DNA of 62,997 nucleotides, taken from the NCBI GenBank assembly GCA_004292795.1, contig RDXI01000005.1:1-62997 (forward strand). The letters run 5' to 3'. Of this stretch, positions 1 through 8,252 are shown one piece after another. How positions within the stretch are numbered: position 1 is the first letter of the stretch; every line of letters begins with the position of its first letter. This DNA comes from Bacteroidota bacterium. Lineage in GTDB: Bacteria; Bacteroidota; Bacteroidia; Cytophagales; Microscillaceae. The position numbers were made by a program, and so were the translations under genes. The notes under the pieces were generated by a model. The model searched no databases. It was not told the DNA's origin and was given only the letters and a program-made list of their open reading frames with translations.

Positions 1-1
1 G

Positions 2-847
2 TTTGTGAATGATGTGGTAAATGCGGAAACCTTGACGCTTTTGGCGCAATTTGGCGTGCAGATAGTCGCTTTGCGGTGTGCGGGCTATAATAATGTGGAC
101 TTGCCTACTGCGCTTCGGTTGGGCTTGCCTACTGTCCGCGTGCCTGCCTATTCGCCCTATTCGGTAGCCGAGCATACTGTAGGATTGATGCTAACATTGA
201 ACCGCAAAATACACCGTGCCTACAACCGCGTGAAAGAAGGCAATTTTGCTTTAGATGGCTTGTTGGGTTTCGATTTTCATGGGCTTACGGTAGGAATCAT
301 AGGCACAGGCAAGATAGGCGAGATTGTGGCGCAAATTATGAAAGGTTTTGGGTGCAAATTGAAAGCCTTTGATGTGCAGAAAAACAAGGCTTGCGAGGAC
401 TTGGGCGTGGAATATGTGAGCCTCGAAACGCTCTTTGCCGAGTCTGATGTTATTACGTTGCATTGCCCGCTTACGCCCCAAACTTTCCACATCATCAACC
501 CAGATACGATTGCGCAAATGAAAAAAGGCGTGATGCTCGTCAATACCAGCAGGGGCGCGTTGATTGATACCAAAGCTGTTATTGAAGGATTGAAAAGCAG
601 AAAAATAGGCTATTTGGGCTTAGATGTCTATGAAGAAGAAGGCGATTTGTTTTTTCAAGATTTGTCGGACAAGGTTATCCAAGATGACGTTTTTATGCGC
701 TTGCTTACCTTTCCAAATGTGCTTATCACAGGGCATCAAGCCTTTTTTACGCAAAACGCCATGAACAACATTGCGGAAACTACCTTGCAAAACCTCGCAG
801 ACTTTGAGGCAGGCAAGCCTTTGAAAAATGAAGTAAAACCCCTTTAA
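2..847 (+). CDS. ldhA: D-lactate dehydrogenase, 5' end missing
   Basis: NAD-dependent D-2-hydroxyacid dehydrogenase that reduces pyruvate to D-lactate in the cytoplasm. The reading frame is open from base 2 (Phe-Val-Asn-Asp-Val-Val), so the true start lies before the window; about 50 N-terminal residues are probably missing. The Rossmann motif [13 protein letters not shown] lies in the middle, followed by the substrate-binding Arg in NTSRGALID, the catalytic Glu in [10 protein letters not shown] and the catalytic His in ITGHQAFFT. The [12 protein letters not shown] stretch is typical of fermentative LdhA-type enzymes rather than glycerate or phosphoglycerate dehydrogenases. The next gene starts 14 bases downstream on the same strand, but shares no obvious function. 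Confidence 0.9.
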   Translation, partial: FVNDVVNAETLTLLAQFGVQIVALRCAGYNNVDLPTALRLGLPTVRVPAYSPYSVAEHTVGLMLTLNRKIHRAYNRVKEGNFALDGLLGFDFHGLTVGIIGTGKIGEIVAQIMKGFGCKLKAFDVQKNKACEDLGVEYVSLETLFAESDVITLHCPLTPQTFHIINPDTIAQMKKGVMLVNTSRGALIDTKAVIEGLKSRKIGYLGLDVYEEEGDLFFQDLSDKVIQDDVFMRLLTFPNVLITGHQAFFTQNAMNNIAETTLQNLADFEAGKPLKNEVKPL

Positions 848-861
848 AACCCCACTTTTTT

Positions 862-1311
862 ATGAAAAATATCGCTTTTTTGACGCTTTTTTGTTGTTTT
901 TCGCTCAATCTTTTTGCACAAGAAACGCAAAGAGAACAAATAGACAAAACCATTCGCGCCTACTTCGAAGGCTACATGACGGGCAATATAGAAAAATTAG
1001 CTTTGGCATTTGATACCACTTCTGCCCACTTGTACGCACTGAAAGCAGAGGAAGGCAAGCCCGTTGTTACTGCCCATAAACTCAACGAAGTCGTGAAGCG
1101 TTGGGTTAAGAATGTGCAAACGAAGCCTTACACTGAAGCAGACATCAAACAAAGTTACTACAAAATTTTGCTCTTAGATGTTACAGACGACAAGGTTGCT
1201 ATAGCCAAAATCGAGATAAAACTTGGGCAAAAACTGTATATCGATTATCTTTCGCTCTATAAGTGGGGCGAGCAATGGAAAATTGTAAGCAAAACTTTTG
1301 CGCAGAAATAA
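862..1311 (+). CDS. Secreted NTF2-like / lumazine-binding-like protein
   Basis: A 149-residue protein with an N-terminal signal peptide (MKNIAFLTLFCCFSLNLFA, cleavage likely before QETQ). The rest fits the small cone-shaped NTF2-like fold of the putative lumazine-binding family: an N-terminal helix with IRAYFEGYMTGNIEKLALAF, a central region with ADIKQSYYKILLLDVTDD, and a final sheet with YLSLYKWGEQWKIVSKTF. Members are common, poorly characterised periplasmic or secreted proteins in Bacteroidota; no catalytic residues can be assigned. It begins 14 bases after ldhA and is followed by a terminator hairpin, so the two may be co-transcribed. The family call rests on recognised motif pattern only. 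Confidence 0.75.
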   Translation: MKNIAFLTLFCCFSLNLFAQETQREQIDKTIRAYFEGYMTGNIEKLALAFDTTSAHLYALKAEEGKPVVTAHKLNEVVKRWVKNVQTKPYTEADIKQSYYKILLLDVTDDKVAIAKIEIKLGQKLYIDYLSLYKWGEQWKIVSKTFAQK

Positions 1312-1315
1312 AAGT

Positions 1316-1347
1316 GAGGGGTTTGTCTTGGGGCAAACCTCTTTTTT
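1316..1347 (+). terminator. Intrinsic terminator after the NTF2-like gene
   Basis: GGGGTTTG and CAAACCTC form an 8-bp stem with one G-U pair around TCTTGGGG, followed by a run of seven T. Confidence 0.75.
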
Positions 1348-1349
1348 TG

Positions 1350-1357
1350 TATATTTG
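1350..1357 (+). promoter_or_regulatory. Bacteroidota -7 box (TATATTTG)
   Basis: Matches the TAnnTTTG consensus of the Bacteroidota housekeeping sigma factor and lies about 50 bases before the gene starting at 1406. Confidence 0.5.
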
Positions 1358-1405
1358 TAACAAGAAACCTCGAAGCAAGTAACCTACTCAAAACCTCTCT
1401 TTTTT

Positions 1406-1843
1406 ATGAAAATACTCATACAAGGACTCACGCTCACGAGTTTTGTGGTGTTGATGTCCACTTTTGTACTCTATCGCGGGGGCTATTTCAATGCCTACCT
1501 CACAAGCCCCAACGGAGGCGTTGCGCCTCAAAAAGGAAATATTGTTGTGCAAGATACGACCAAGAAAAAGAAAAGACGCATCATCAGTAGCACCAAATCG
1601 GGGAATGTAATAGAGATAGAGATAGACGAGCCTGTCTTGCCTGCTGACACGACCAAGCCCTTGCGCATAATGGGCGGTTCGAAGTCGGGTGTTATTTTTA
1701 TTCCGCCTGCTGACACTACGAAGCAAAAACTTAAACCTAAGCCCAGACCTCGCGTCATGTCAGGTTCGAAGTCAGGCGAGATTTTTACGCCTGAACGCAT
1801 AGACACTACCCAACAACAGAAAAAAATAAAACCGAAAAAATAA
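1406..1843 (+). CDS. Membrane-anchored protein with three KSG repeats
   Basis: A 145-residue protein of unknown function. Residues about 7-27 form a hydrophobic anchor or signal (LTLTSFVVLMSTFVLY). The rest is basic and repetitive: three copies of a unit built as [ST]-[GT]-S/T-K-S-G-[NVE]-[VI]-[IF] (STKSGNVIEI, GSKSGVIFIP, GSKSGEIFTP), each followed by a DTT-K/Q linker. The C-terminus is rich in Lys and Pro (KPKPRPRVM). I do not recognise the family. Its stop overlaps the ATG of the next gene (TAATG), so the two are probably translated together with the fatty-acid hydroxylase. The antisense frames are shadows of this repeat. Confidence 0.7.
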   Translation: MKILIQGLTLTSFVVLMSTFVLYRGGYFNAYLTSPNGGVAPQKGNIVVQDTTKKKKRRIISSTKSGNVIEIEIDEPVLPADTTKPLRIMGGSKSGVIFIPPADTTKQKLKPKPRPRVMSGSKSGEIFTPERIDTTQQQKKIKPKK

Positions 1844-2628
1844 TGTACTACTTGCAGTTATTAGGAGCTACAGGCGCGAGTTTGCTCTTTTTGGCATTGG
1901 TGTTTGTGCCTATGGAGCGCGTCTTTCCTGCCAAACCCGACCAGCCCATTTTTCGCAAACATTGGTTCTTAGACTTATGTTTTTTCTTGGGGCAATATTT
2001 GCTTTGGAGCAGTGCGGTTTTGGCGTTGTTGCTTTATTTTCGTGACGCGCTTGATGGTTGGTTGCCTGCTTCGTTTCGGGCTATGGTGGGTAGGCAAGCT
2101 TGGTGGCTACAAAGCTTAGAAGTTATCATTTTCAGCGATTTCTTGATTTATTGGGCGCATAGGCTACAGCACAATGTCGATTTTTTGTGGCGTTTCCATA
2201 AGGTACATCACAGCGTAGAGCAGTTGGATTGGCTCGCGGCACACCGCGAACACCCGCTTGATACGGTTTATACGGTGGGGATTATCAACTTGCCTGCTTT
2301 TGTGTTGGGCTATGATTTGGAGGCTCTTTCTATGGTCGTGGCGTTTCGGGGTATTTGGGCGATTTATATTCACAGCAATGTGCGTTTGAATATTGGCTTT
2401 TTGAAAATGATTATTGGCGCACCCGAACTGCATCATTGGCATCACGATTTTGAGCGCGACAGGGGCAATTATGCCAATATTTCGCCTTTGATGGATATTT
2501 TGTTTGGCACTTACACTTGCCCGCCCGAAGAGCCTGACCGCTTGGGCATTGCCGAGAAAACGCCCCAAACCTACATAGGGCAGTTGCTCGAACCGCTCTT
2601 GCCTACTTCGTGGAGCAAGAAGTTGTAA
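1843..2628 (+). CDS. Sterol desaturase / fatty acid hydroxylase family protein
   Basis: Integral membrane di-iron oxygenase of the fatty-acid hydroxylase superfamily. It has 261 residues with hydrophobic segments at about 7-25, 45-65 and 85-105. The three iron-ligand histidine clusters are present: HRLQH (about residue 106), HKVHH (about 120), and HHWHH (about 198), with a fourth supporting H in AAHREHP. The enzyme probably hydroxylates or desaturates a lipid acyl chain or sterol-like substrate, which the sequence does not identify. It overlaps the preceding gene by one base (TAATG) and is followed by a bidirectional hairpin separating it from convergent arcA. Confidence 0.85.
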   Translation: MYYLQLLGATGASLLFLALVFVPMERVFPAKPDQPIFRKHWFLDLCFFLGQYLLWSSAVLALLLYFRDALDGWLPASFRAMVGRQAWWLQSLEVIIFSDFLIYWAHRLQHNVDFLWRFHKVHHSVEQLDWLAAHREHPLDTVYTVGIINLPAFVLGYDLEALSMVVAFRGIWAIYIHSNVRLNIGFLKMIIGAPELHHWHHDFERDRGNYANISPLMDILFGTYTCPPEEPDRLGIAEKTPQTYIGQLLEPLLPTSWSKKL

Positions 2629-2653
2629 ATTTGTCTATCCGTAGGCAAGTGGC

Positions 2654-2680
2654 TAGGCATTTGATAAAATCAAATGCCTA
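2654..2680. terminator. Bidirectional terminator between convergent genes
   Basis: A perfect 12-bp stem, TAGGCATTTGAT with ATCAAATGCCTA, and a 3-base AAA loop, placed between the hydroxylase gene (+) and arcA (-). Confidence 0.7.
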
Positions 2681-2689
2681 CACAATGTC

Positions 2690-4066
2690 TTACAAATGCT
2701 CTCTCCAAAGAGGCATACTCATACAATGCGAACCGCCTCGCGCTCTTGAAAGCTCGGAAGAGGGTAACAAGATGAGGGTGTCTTTCACTTCTTCGGGGGT
2801 AGTTTCGCCTGCTTCAAACTTCGCCAATAAATCTTTCACGCCTATAGTTTGGAAGCCTTGCGCCTTGAAAGCCTCGCCTGTTTTTGCGTTGCGGTCATAG
2901 CCCACTACCACGCCCTCTTTCAGTGCCAACACATTGCAGGAGTCTGTCCATTGTTCGCGCTGTTCGAAAGGAAATTCATTGTTACCCGAATAAATAAAGC
3001 GCGTGCCTTTGTTGCAACCCAAGTCATAACGGCTGATGTCGTCCAACAAATCTTCGAGAAAATCAAATTTATGCGGAATTTCCTTGCCTTTTTCGAATTG
3101 CAAAATGTGGGGGCGGTAGGAAAGCGATTTGTCGATGAAGTGGCGCGTGAAGTCTTTGGTGCTAAATTCTTTGTTCTCACGCGAAAGTGCGCTAAACAAC
3201 ACCCAAACGTCTTTTTTAACTTGTGTAAACACTGTATCAATGTGCATAAAGTCGCGCTTCGCAGGAATTCTCACTACCGAAACACGCTTCACGATATTTT
3301 TGTCAAATAAGTAGCTAATCACTTGATTGATAGCCGTTAGGGAAGTGCGCTCGCTACAACCAATCAAAATCTGTTCGGGGCTAACGGTCATCACGTCCCC
3401 ACCTTCGAGGGTAACTTCGTTCAAAATTCTGTCTTCATCACTCAAGAAAAATTGATGGTCTGCCTCGCTTACTTCAATGATGCGGTCTTGGCATTGCGCA
3501 AAGTGCGGGTGATTATGAAAAATATACTTCATAATCAACGACTCGCGTATGCGCACCAATTTAGCAGGGCGGTTCAGCAATAGGTGTTGATTGATGACAA
3601 TGCCTATGTCGCGGGTAAAAATGAAGTTGGGAATAGGCGGGAAAAGCATCGTGCCATCAGGCAAGGAGCCAGAAATGAGCGTTTTCGCCAATTCGGTTGA
3701 TACCAATTCCATCAACGTTTTTTGCACAAGGTACGAGCAACGCTCTACTGCCGAAACAGAGGACACCAATTTCAGGCGGATTTCGCTGTTGTCCAATATT
3801 TGCGCCAATAAAAATTGCGGGTCAATTACCTTGTCGGAATTGAAATAGAGCGCGTCATCGGGTTTGTAGAAGGCGCGTTTGTTGGCGGGGTTGTCTATGT
3901 CGGCAATCTTGCCTTTTACTTTTTCGGGGTCAAGGAAATACAACAACAATTTTACATAGTGGTCATATTCGTCTTTGCGCATCGTGTCGAGGTGTATAAT
4001 GTCCTCAAAGAGCCAATCTTGCGCCTTCGAGGGTACTACCTTACCAAGTCCACTATCGGGTAACAA
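2690..4066 (-). CDS. arcA: Arginine deiminase family protein, apparent N-terminal frameshift
   Basis: Guanidino-group hydrolase related to arginine deiminase (L-arginine to L-citrulline plus ammonia), cytoplasmic. Family motifs: FTRD (about residue 150), the catalytic-region EGGD, the HIDTVFT motif with the catalytic His, and the C-terminal RGGSHCMSMPLWRE carrying the nucleophilic Cys. The only in-frame start is TTG at 4066, preceded by an in-frame TAA. The protein therefore begins at LLPDSGLGKVVPSK, while relatives carry a further 15-20 residues ending in a strand like KKVIIH. Exactly such a stretch (SKKLHKVIH) is encoded immediately upstream in another frame without an ATG. This suggests an indel near 4068-4080. 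The enzyme may be inactive, expressed from TTG, or the base may be a sequencing error. Confidence 0.85.
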   Translation of the reverse strand: MLPDSGLGKVVPSKAQDWLFEDIIHLDTMRKDEYDHYVKLLLYFLDPEKVKGKIADIDNPANKRAFYKPDDALYFNSDKVIDPQFLLAQILDNSEIRLKLVSSVSAVERCSYLVQKTLMELVSTELAKTLISGSLPDGTMLFPPIPNFIFTRDIGIVINQHLLLNRPAKLVRIRESLIMKYIFHNHPHFAQCQDRIIEVSEADHQFFLSDEDRILNEVTLEGGDVMTVSPEQILIGCSERTSLTAINQVISYLFDKNIVKRVSVVRIPAKRDFMHIDTVFTQVKKDVWVLFSALSRENKEFSTKDFTRHFIDKSLSYRPHILQFEKGKEIPHKFDFLEDLLDDISRYDLGCNKGTRFIYSGNNEFPFEQREQWTDSCNVLALKEGVVVGYDRNAKTGEAFKAQGFQTIGVKDLLAKFEAGETTPEEVKDTLILLPSSELSRARGGSHCMSMPLWREHL

Positions 4067-4095
4067 AGTGTATTACTTTATGAAGTTTTTTGGAG

Positions 4096-4854
4096 TTAGC
4101 GCGTTTCGGTGTGCGTTGCCAACGCTAAGGCATCAAAAATCTTGGCTACGGCTTTGTCGAGGCTGAAACCATCGGGCATCAACTTGCTTGGGTTTGATGT
4201 CCAAATCAAAAGCGTGTCGGCTATTTTGTAAATGCGAATTTTGAAATGCGTTGAAATGTCTTCGTGGTGTAAAAGCGTACTGCCTTCTGTTAGATACCTT
4301 TTTTTGTCGTCCTCTGACCAATGAAGCACAAAGATAATATCGGGCTGATAGGCTTCCAAAATGTAGGGAAGTTTGTCGAAGGGATAAGAGGCTTTTTTGA
4401 TGGTGGAATAATTGGGCGCGATTTGTTGCCAATTTTTGCGTTTTTCCAACGAAGTTTTAGGCTCTATAGCATTGAGATTGCCCCAACCAAAGCCTGTGAA
4501 GGTTTTTTCGAAGGGCGTATTTTTGTGGAGATGTTTGTGTATTTTTTTGCACATACGCCAAAAGGGAGCTTTCGGATATTCTTTGCGTTCAAAGGTGCGG
4601 TTGTCCAAAAAGGCATTGTTCAGGGTTAGGTAGTCTTGCCTACTGCCCTCGAGCAGGGAGTCCCATTTGAGCCAATTTGCCACTTCTTGCCCTATGTAAA
4701 AGACCTTTTTCAAGCCTTCTTGCCCATAGTCTGCGCAAACATGGGGTAGGAAAGGCGCGGGAGGAAATGCCTCGCCTTCGAGCTTGCCTACTGTGTCGCA
4801 AAAACCTTGCAACAAAGGCGTAAAAATAGTTTGTTGGTTTTGAAAATAATCCAT
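4096..4854 (-). CDS. Conserved hypothetical protein, 252 aa
   Basis: A soluble protein with no signal peptide or membrane segment, and no domain I can name. The N-terminal third contains KKVFYIGQEVANW; the middle contains FTGFGWGNLNAIEP, and the C-terminal half contains DIIFVLHWSEDDKKRYL. The YIGQE..W and GWGN.N patterns recall the nucleotide-glycosylase fold seen in uracil-DNA-glycosylase-like proteins, but I do not see the catalytic motifs clearly, so this is only a hint. It lies 29 bases upstream of arcA on the same strand, so the two may form an operon. A TACCTTTG -7 box lies upstream. The start at 4854 is the only ATG that keeps the N-terminus. Confidence 0.75.
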   Translation of the reverse strand: MDYFQNQQTIFTPLLQGFCDTVGKLEGEAFPPAPFLPHVCADYGQEGLKKVFYIGQEVANWLKWDSLLEGSRQDYLTLNNAFLDNRTFERKEYPKAPFWRMCKKIHKHLHKNTPFEKTFTGFGWGNLNAIEPKTSLEKRKNWQQIAPNYSTIKKASYPFDKLPYILEAYQPDIIFVLHWSEDDKKRYLTEGSTLLHHEDISTHFKIRIYKIADTLLIWTSNPSKLMPDGFSLDKAVAKIFDALALATHTETR

Positions 4855-4874
4855 ACAAGGAAAACGAGTTTTTG

Positions 4875-4882
4875 CAAAGGTA
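4875..4882 (-). promoter_or_regulatory. -7 box (TACCTTTG) for the 4854 gene
   Basis: Minus-strand match to TAnnTTTG, about 20 bases upstream of the ATG. Confidence 0.55.
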
Positions 4883-5034
4883 CACTATTCGATAAGCAAA
4901 ACAAATTTTTTCTTGTTTTTATGCCATACAAACAACATAAAATCCATTACTTTGCATACGTCCAAAATTGGCAAGATATTCGAAGCTTCTTAGAAGCCAA
5001 TAATTTTTCAAAGTACATCAAAAACAATCCAAAC

Positions 5035-6951
5035 ATGAGCAAAACTACTCCTTCGTGGCGTGCCAAATTGCGCTACCGTTTCGAGAACACCCTCTCGGCT
5101 GGCACTGTTGCCATTATTGCGTGGCTGGCTATTATTTCCTTAGTTGTCATTGTGATAGCCGCCTTTTTTATTGAGGTACTCAATATAACGAATGACCCCG
5201 AAAAGAAAGCGGGTATGGGCTTTTGGGAAGCTCTTTGGGCAGGCTTGATGCACGCCCTCGATGCGGGAACGTTGGGCGGTGATAATGGTATTCCTTACCG
5301 CGCTGTGATGTTCTTGGTTACGATAGCGGGTATTTTCATTGTGAGTACGCTTATTGGCGTATTGACTTCGGGCTTCTCCAACGTGATAGATGAATTGCGC
5401 AAAGGCAAGACTAAAGTATTGGAGAAAAACCACACGCTTATTTTGGGCTGGTCGCCCAAAGTGTTTGACATTTTGAACGAACTTATTTTGGCAAATGAGA
5501 GTCTTCGCAAGGCTTACGTGGTCATTTTGGCGAACCGCGACAAGGTGGAAATGGAAGACGAGATAAGGGCAAAAATACCCGATACCAAAACCACGCACAT
5601 TATTTGCCGTACAGGAAGCCCTTTGGAAACTGTAGATGTGGAAGTGGCAAGCCCCAACGAAGCCAAGTCCATTATCATTCTCGCGCCTGATGACGAACCC
5701 GAGCCTGACGTTCACGTTATCAAGGCAGTGTTAGCCCTTACCAATCACCCCAATAGGCGAGCAGAACCTTATCACATAGTAGCCGAAGTAGGCGATGAGG
5801 ACAATACTGAAGCCGCCTTGCTTGTGGGTGGTGGCGAAACTTGTTTTATTTTTGCCGAAGACCTTGTGTCGCGCATCACTGCCCAAACCTGCCGACAATC
5901 GGGCTTGAGCGTGGTTTATACGGATTTGTTGGGCTTCGAAGGCAATGAAATTTATTTCAAAGAAGATAAGCAGTGGGTAGGCAAGACCTTCAAAGATACG
6001 GCTTTTGGCTACGAAAAATGCTCGTTGATAGGTATTCAGCAAAAGGCAGGCAAGGTTTTACTCAATCCCGCGCCTGATACGATATTGAACGAAGGAGACG
6101 CTATCATTGTGGTAGCGGAAGACGACAGCCTTATTCATTACGCGCCTGCCAAATACGCGATAGATTCTAAAAAAATATCTACAGAAATCAAGCCTCGTGG
6201 TATTCCGACTATAGAGCGCACTTTGATTATTGGGTGGAATGCGAAAGGCGTAAAAATCGTCAAAGAATTGGAAAACTATGTGGCGGAAGGTTCAGAAGTA
6301 GTTATTTTGACCGAACCCGATGGCAATGCAGAAAAAGATGTGGCTACCCTGCAAACAGTCATTACCAAACAGCAAATTTCGTTGCACATGGGCAATTTTA
6401 CCAAACGAGTTGAACTACAAGCCCAACAACCCGAAACTTTCGACCACATTGTGGTACTTGCCAATGAGCAAGATGGCGTGCAAGAAGCTGATGCCAAGAC
6501 GTTGATAGCTCTCCTGCATTTGCGCAATATGGCAGAACAACACCAAAAAGATTTTGCTATAGTAAGCGAAATGCGCGACATACGCAATAAGTACCTTGCC
6601 GAAATTGCCAAAATTGATGACTTCATCGTGGGCGCGAATATGATAAGCCTTATCCTTACGCAACTTTCGGAAAGCAAACACCTGCAACAAGTATTCGACA
6701 ACCTCTTTAGTGCTGATGGTTCAGAGATTTACTTGTATCCTGCCTCCGATTATGTGAAAGTAGGCGAGGAAGTAGATTTTTATACGGTTACAGAGTCGGC
6801 TTTCCAAAAGAACGAAATGTTTATCGGCTATAAAATAGGCGCGAAATCCAATAAGTCTGCTGAAAATTATGGCATTGTCATGAACCCTAATAAATCGGCT
6901 AAATACACTTTCGTAGAAGGTGATAGCCTTATCGTGGTAGCAGACAAATAA
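5035..6951 (+). CDS. CASTOR/POLLUX-type RCK-gated ion channel
   Basis: A 638-residue membrane ion channel of the CASTOR/POLLUX (DMI1) family. I chose ATG 5035 (MSKTTPSWRAKLRYRFEN); the open frame runs further back to 4807 but that part has no family character. The first transmembrane segment is at about 22-48 (GTVAIIAWLAIISLVVIVI), a pore region follows (EALWAGLMHALDAGTLGG), and a second segment lies at about 88-112. The rest holds two tandem TrkA-N/RCK regions: the first begins HTLILGWSPKVFDIL, the second RTLIIGWNAKGVKIV, each with a nucleotide-binding strand. Plant relatives conduct Ca2+ or K+; bacterial substrates are uncertain. A terminator follows. Confidence 0.88.
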   Translation: MSKTTPSWRAKLRYRFENTLSAGTVAIIAWLAIISLVVIVIAAFFIEVLNITNDPEKKAGMGFWEALWAGLMHALDAGTLGGDNGIPYRAVMFLVTIAGIFIVSTLIGVLTSGFSNVIDELRKGKTKVLEKNHTLILGWSPKVFDILNELILANESLRKAYVVILANRDKVEMEDEIRAKIPDTKTTHIICRTGSPLETVDVEVASPNEAKSIIILAPDDEPEPDVHVIKAVLALTNHPNRRAEPYHIVAEVGDEDNTEAALLVGGGETCFIFAEDLVSRITAQTCRQSGLSVVYTDLLGFEGNEIYFKEDKQWVGKTFKDTAFGYEKCSLIGIQQKAGKVLLNPAPDTILNEGDAIIVVAEDDSLIHYAPAKYAIDSKKISTEIKPRGIPTIERTLIIGWNAKGVKIVKELENYVAEGSEVVILTEPDGNAEKDVATLQTVITKQQISLHMGNFTKRVELQAQQPETFDHIVVLANEQDGVQEADAKTLIALLHLRNMAEQHQKDFAIVSEMRDIRNKYLAEIAKIDDFIVGANMISLILTQLSESKHLQQVFDNLFSADGSEIYLYPASDYVKVGEEVDFYTVTESAFQKNEMFIGYKIGAKSNKSAENYGIVMNPNKSAKYTFVEGDSLIVVADK

Positions 6952-6980
6952 GCAACTTGCCTGCCTACTGCCTCACCTAA

Positions 6981-7015
6981 AACGCCTCTGAAATGTACGG
7001 ATTTTCGGAGGCGTT
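6981..7015 (+). terminator. Intrinsic terminator after the channel gene
   Basis: AACGCCTC and GAGGCGTT pair, and the stem extends inward through GAAA/TTTC; a T-rich tract follows (ACATTTTTAC). Confidence 0.75.
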
Positions 7016-7073
7016 ACATTTTTACAAAAAATAGCCGTATTTTTACGCCCTCTTATCAAAGGACTGTGTTTAT

Positions 7074-8129
7074 ATGCAAAAAAATAGACTTCATCGAGAT
7101 AGCAAACCCGTTATAGGCATTACATTAGGCGATTACAACGGCATTGGACCCGAAGTGGTGTTGAAAGCTCTTGCCGACAACCGCATCTTGAATATGTGTA
7201 CGCCTGTGATGTATGGCTCTATGAAAATATTGTCGCGCTATCGCCGCTTGTATCAATTACCCGACTGGTTTATCAATCAAGTTACCAATATCGAGCAAAT
7301 TACTTTCAAAAAAACCAATCTCGTAGGCGTTTTGCCACAAATGAACCATAACATTCAGCCTGGACAACCAGACGAGGCGGCAGGCAAGTATGCCTTCGAG
7401 TGTTTGAAACGTGCTACCGAAGATTTGCGCAATGGAGGCTTAGATGCTGTTGTAACTGCGCCCATCAACAAGTTTACTATCCAAAACGAAGATTTTAAGT
7501 TTCCTGGACATACCGAATATTTCACAGAAGCCTTCCAAGCTAAGGACAGTCTGATGTTTTTGGTTTCGCCTACCCTGCGCGTGGGCGTAGTAACGGGACA
7601 CGTGCCATTGCAGGAGGTAAGCAACAACCTGACACGCGAGAAAATTCATACCAAAATTCAACAAATGGTCAATAGCCTTCAGTTAGATTTTGGCATCAAT
7701 AAGCCCAAAATTGCGGTCTTGGGGCTAAACCCACACGCAGGCGAGGAAGGGCTTTTGGGTGATGAAGAAATCAACATCATTCGCCCCGCTATCCTTGAAC
7801 TGAAGAAAAAAGGCTTGATTATTTTTGGACCTTATCCTGCTGATGGCTTTTTCGGGCATGGCGAATACAAAAAATATGATGCTGTGTTGGCTATGTATCA
7901 CGACCAAGGGCTTGTGCCTTTTAAAACGATAGCCTTCGAAAATGGCGTAAACTTTACGGCAGGCTTGCCTATCATTCGCACCTCGCCTGACCATGGCACT
8001 GCCTTCAACATAGCAGGCAAGAACCAAGCAGACGAAACTTCCATGCGCGAAGCCATTTTTACTGCCATAGACATTGTGAAACAACGCCGTATCATAGACA
8101 ACGAAGAAGAACAAAAAGAAACTAAATAA
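7074..8129 (+). CDS. pdxA: 4-hydroxythreonine-4-phosphate dehydrogenase
   Basis: NAD-dependent oxidation and decarboxylation of 4-phosphohydroxy-L-threonine in pyridoxal 5'-phosphate biosynthesis. The 351 residues match the full family length. Visible motifs: GITLGDYNGIGPEVVLKAL at the N-terminus, the metal-binding His in FPGHTEYFTEAF, LNPHAGEEGLLGDEE, the second metal-site YHDQGLVPFK, and TSPDHGTAFNIAGK with the third His. The start at 7074 gives a short leader before the conserved GITLGD. The gene stands alone between the terminator at 6981 and the aspS promoter; no other pdx gene is in the window. Confidence 0.95.
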   Translation: MQKNRLHRDSKPVIGITLGDYNGIGPEVVLKALADNRILNMCTPVMYGSMKILSRYRRLYQLPDWFINQVTNIEQITFKKTNLVGVLPQMNHNIQPGQPDEAAGKYAFECLKRATEDLRNGGLDAVVTAPINKFTIQNEDFKFPGHTEYFTEAFQAKDSLMFLVSPTLRVGVVTGHVPLQEVSNNLTREKIHTKIQQMVNSLQLDFGINKPKIAVLGLNPHAGEEGLLGDEEINIIRPAILELKKKGLIIFGPYPADGFFGHGEYKKYDAVLAMYHDQGLVPFKTIAFENGVNFTAGLPIIRTSPDHGTAFNIAGKNQADETSMREAIFTAIDIVKQRRIIDNEEEQKETK

Positions 8130-8219
8130 TCCTAGTATTTTGCTACGGAAAATTTGTAAAGACATTTCAAAGAAAAATAGCTTTTTTAGCACGAAAAGCT
8201 ATTTTTCATTCGAAAAAGC

Positions 8220-8227
8220 TATCTTTG
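8220..8227 (+). promoter_or_regulatory. -7 box (TATCTTTG) for aspS
   Basis: A strong TAnnTTTG match 25 bases before the aspS ATG. Confidence 0.65.
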
Positions 8228-8252
8228 CACTTTACAAAAAACCGAAATCAAA

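Noticed and set aside
4807-5034. N-terminal extension of the channel protein
   Set aside because: The 76 extra residues have no family likeness and overlap the divergent gene's start; MSKTTPSWR at 5035 fits better.
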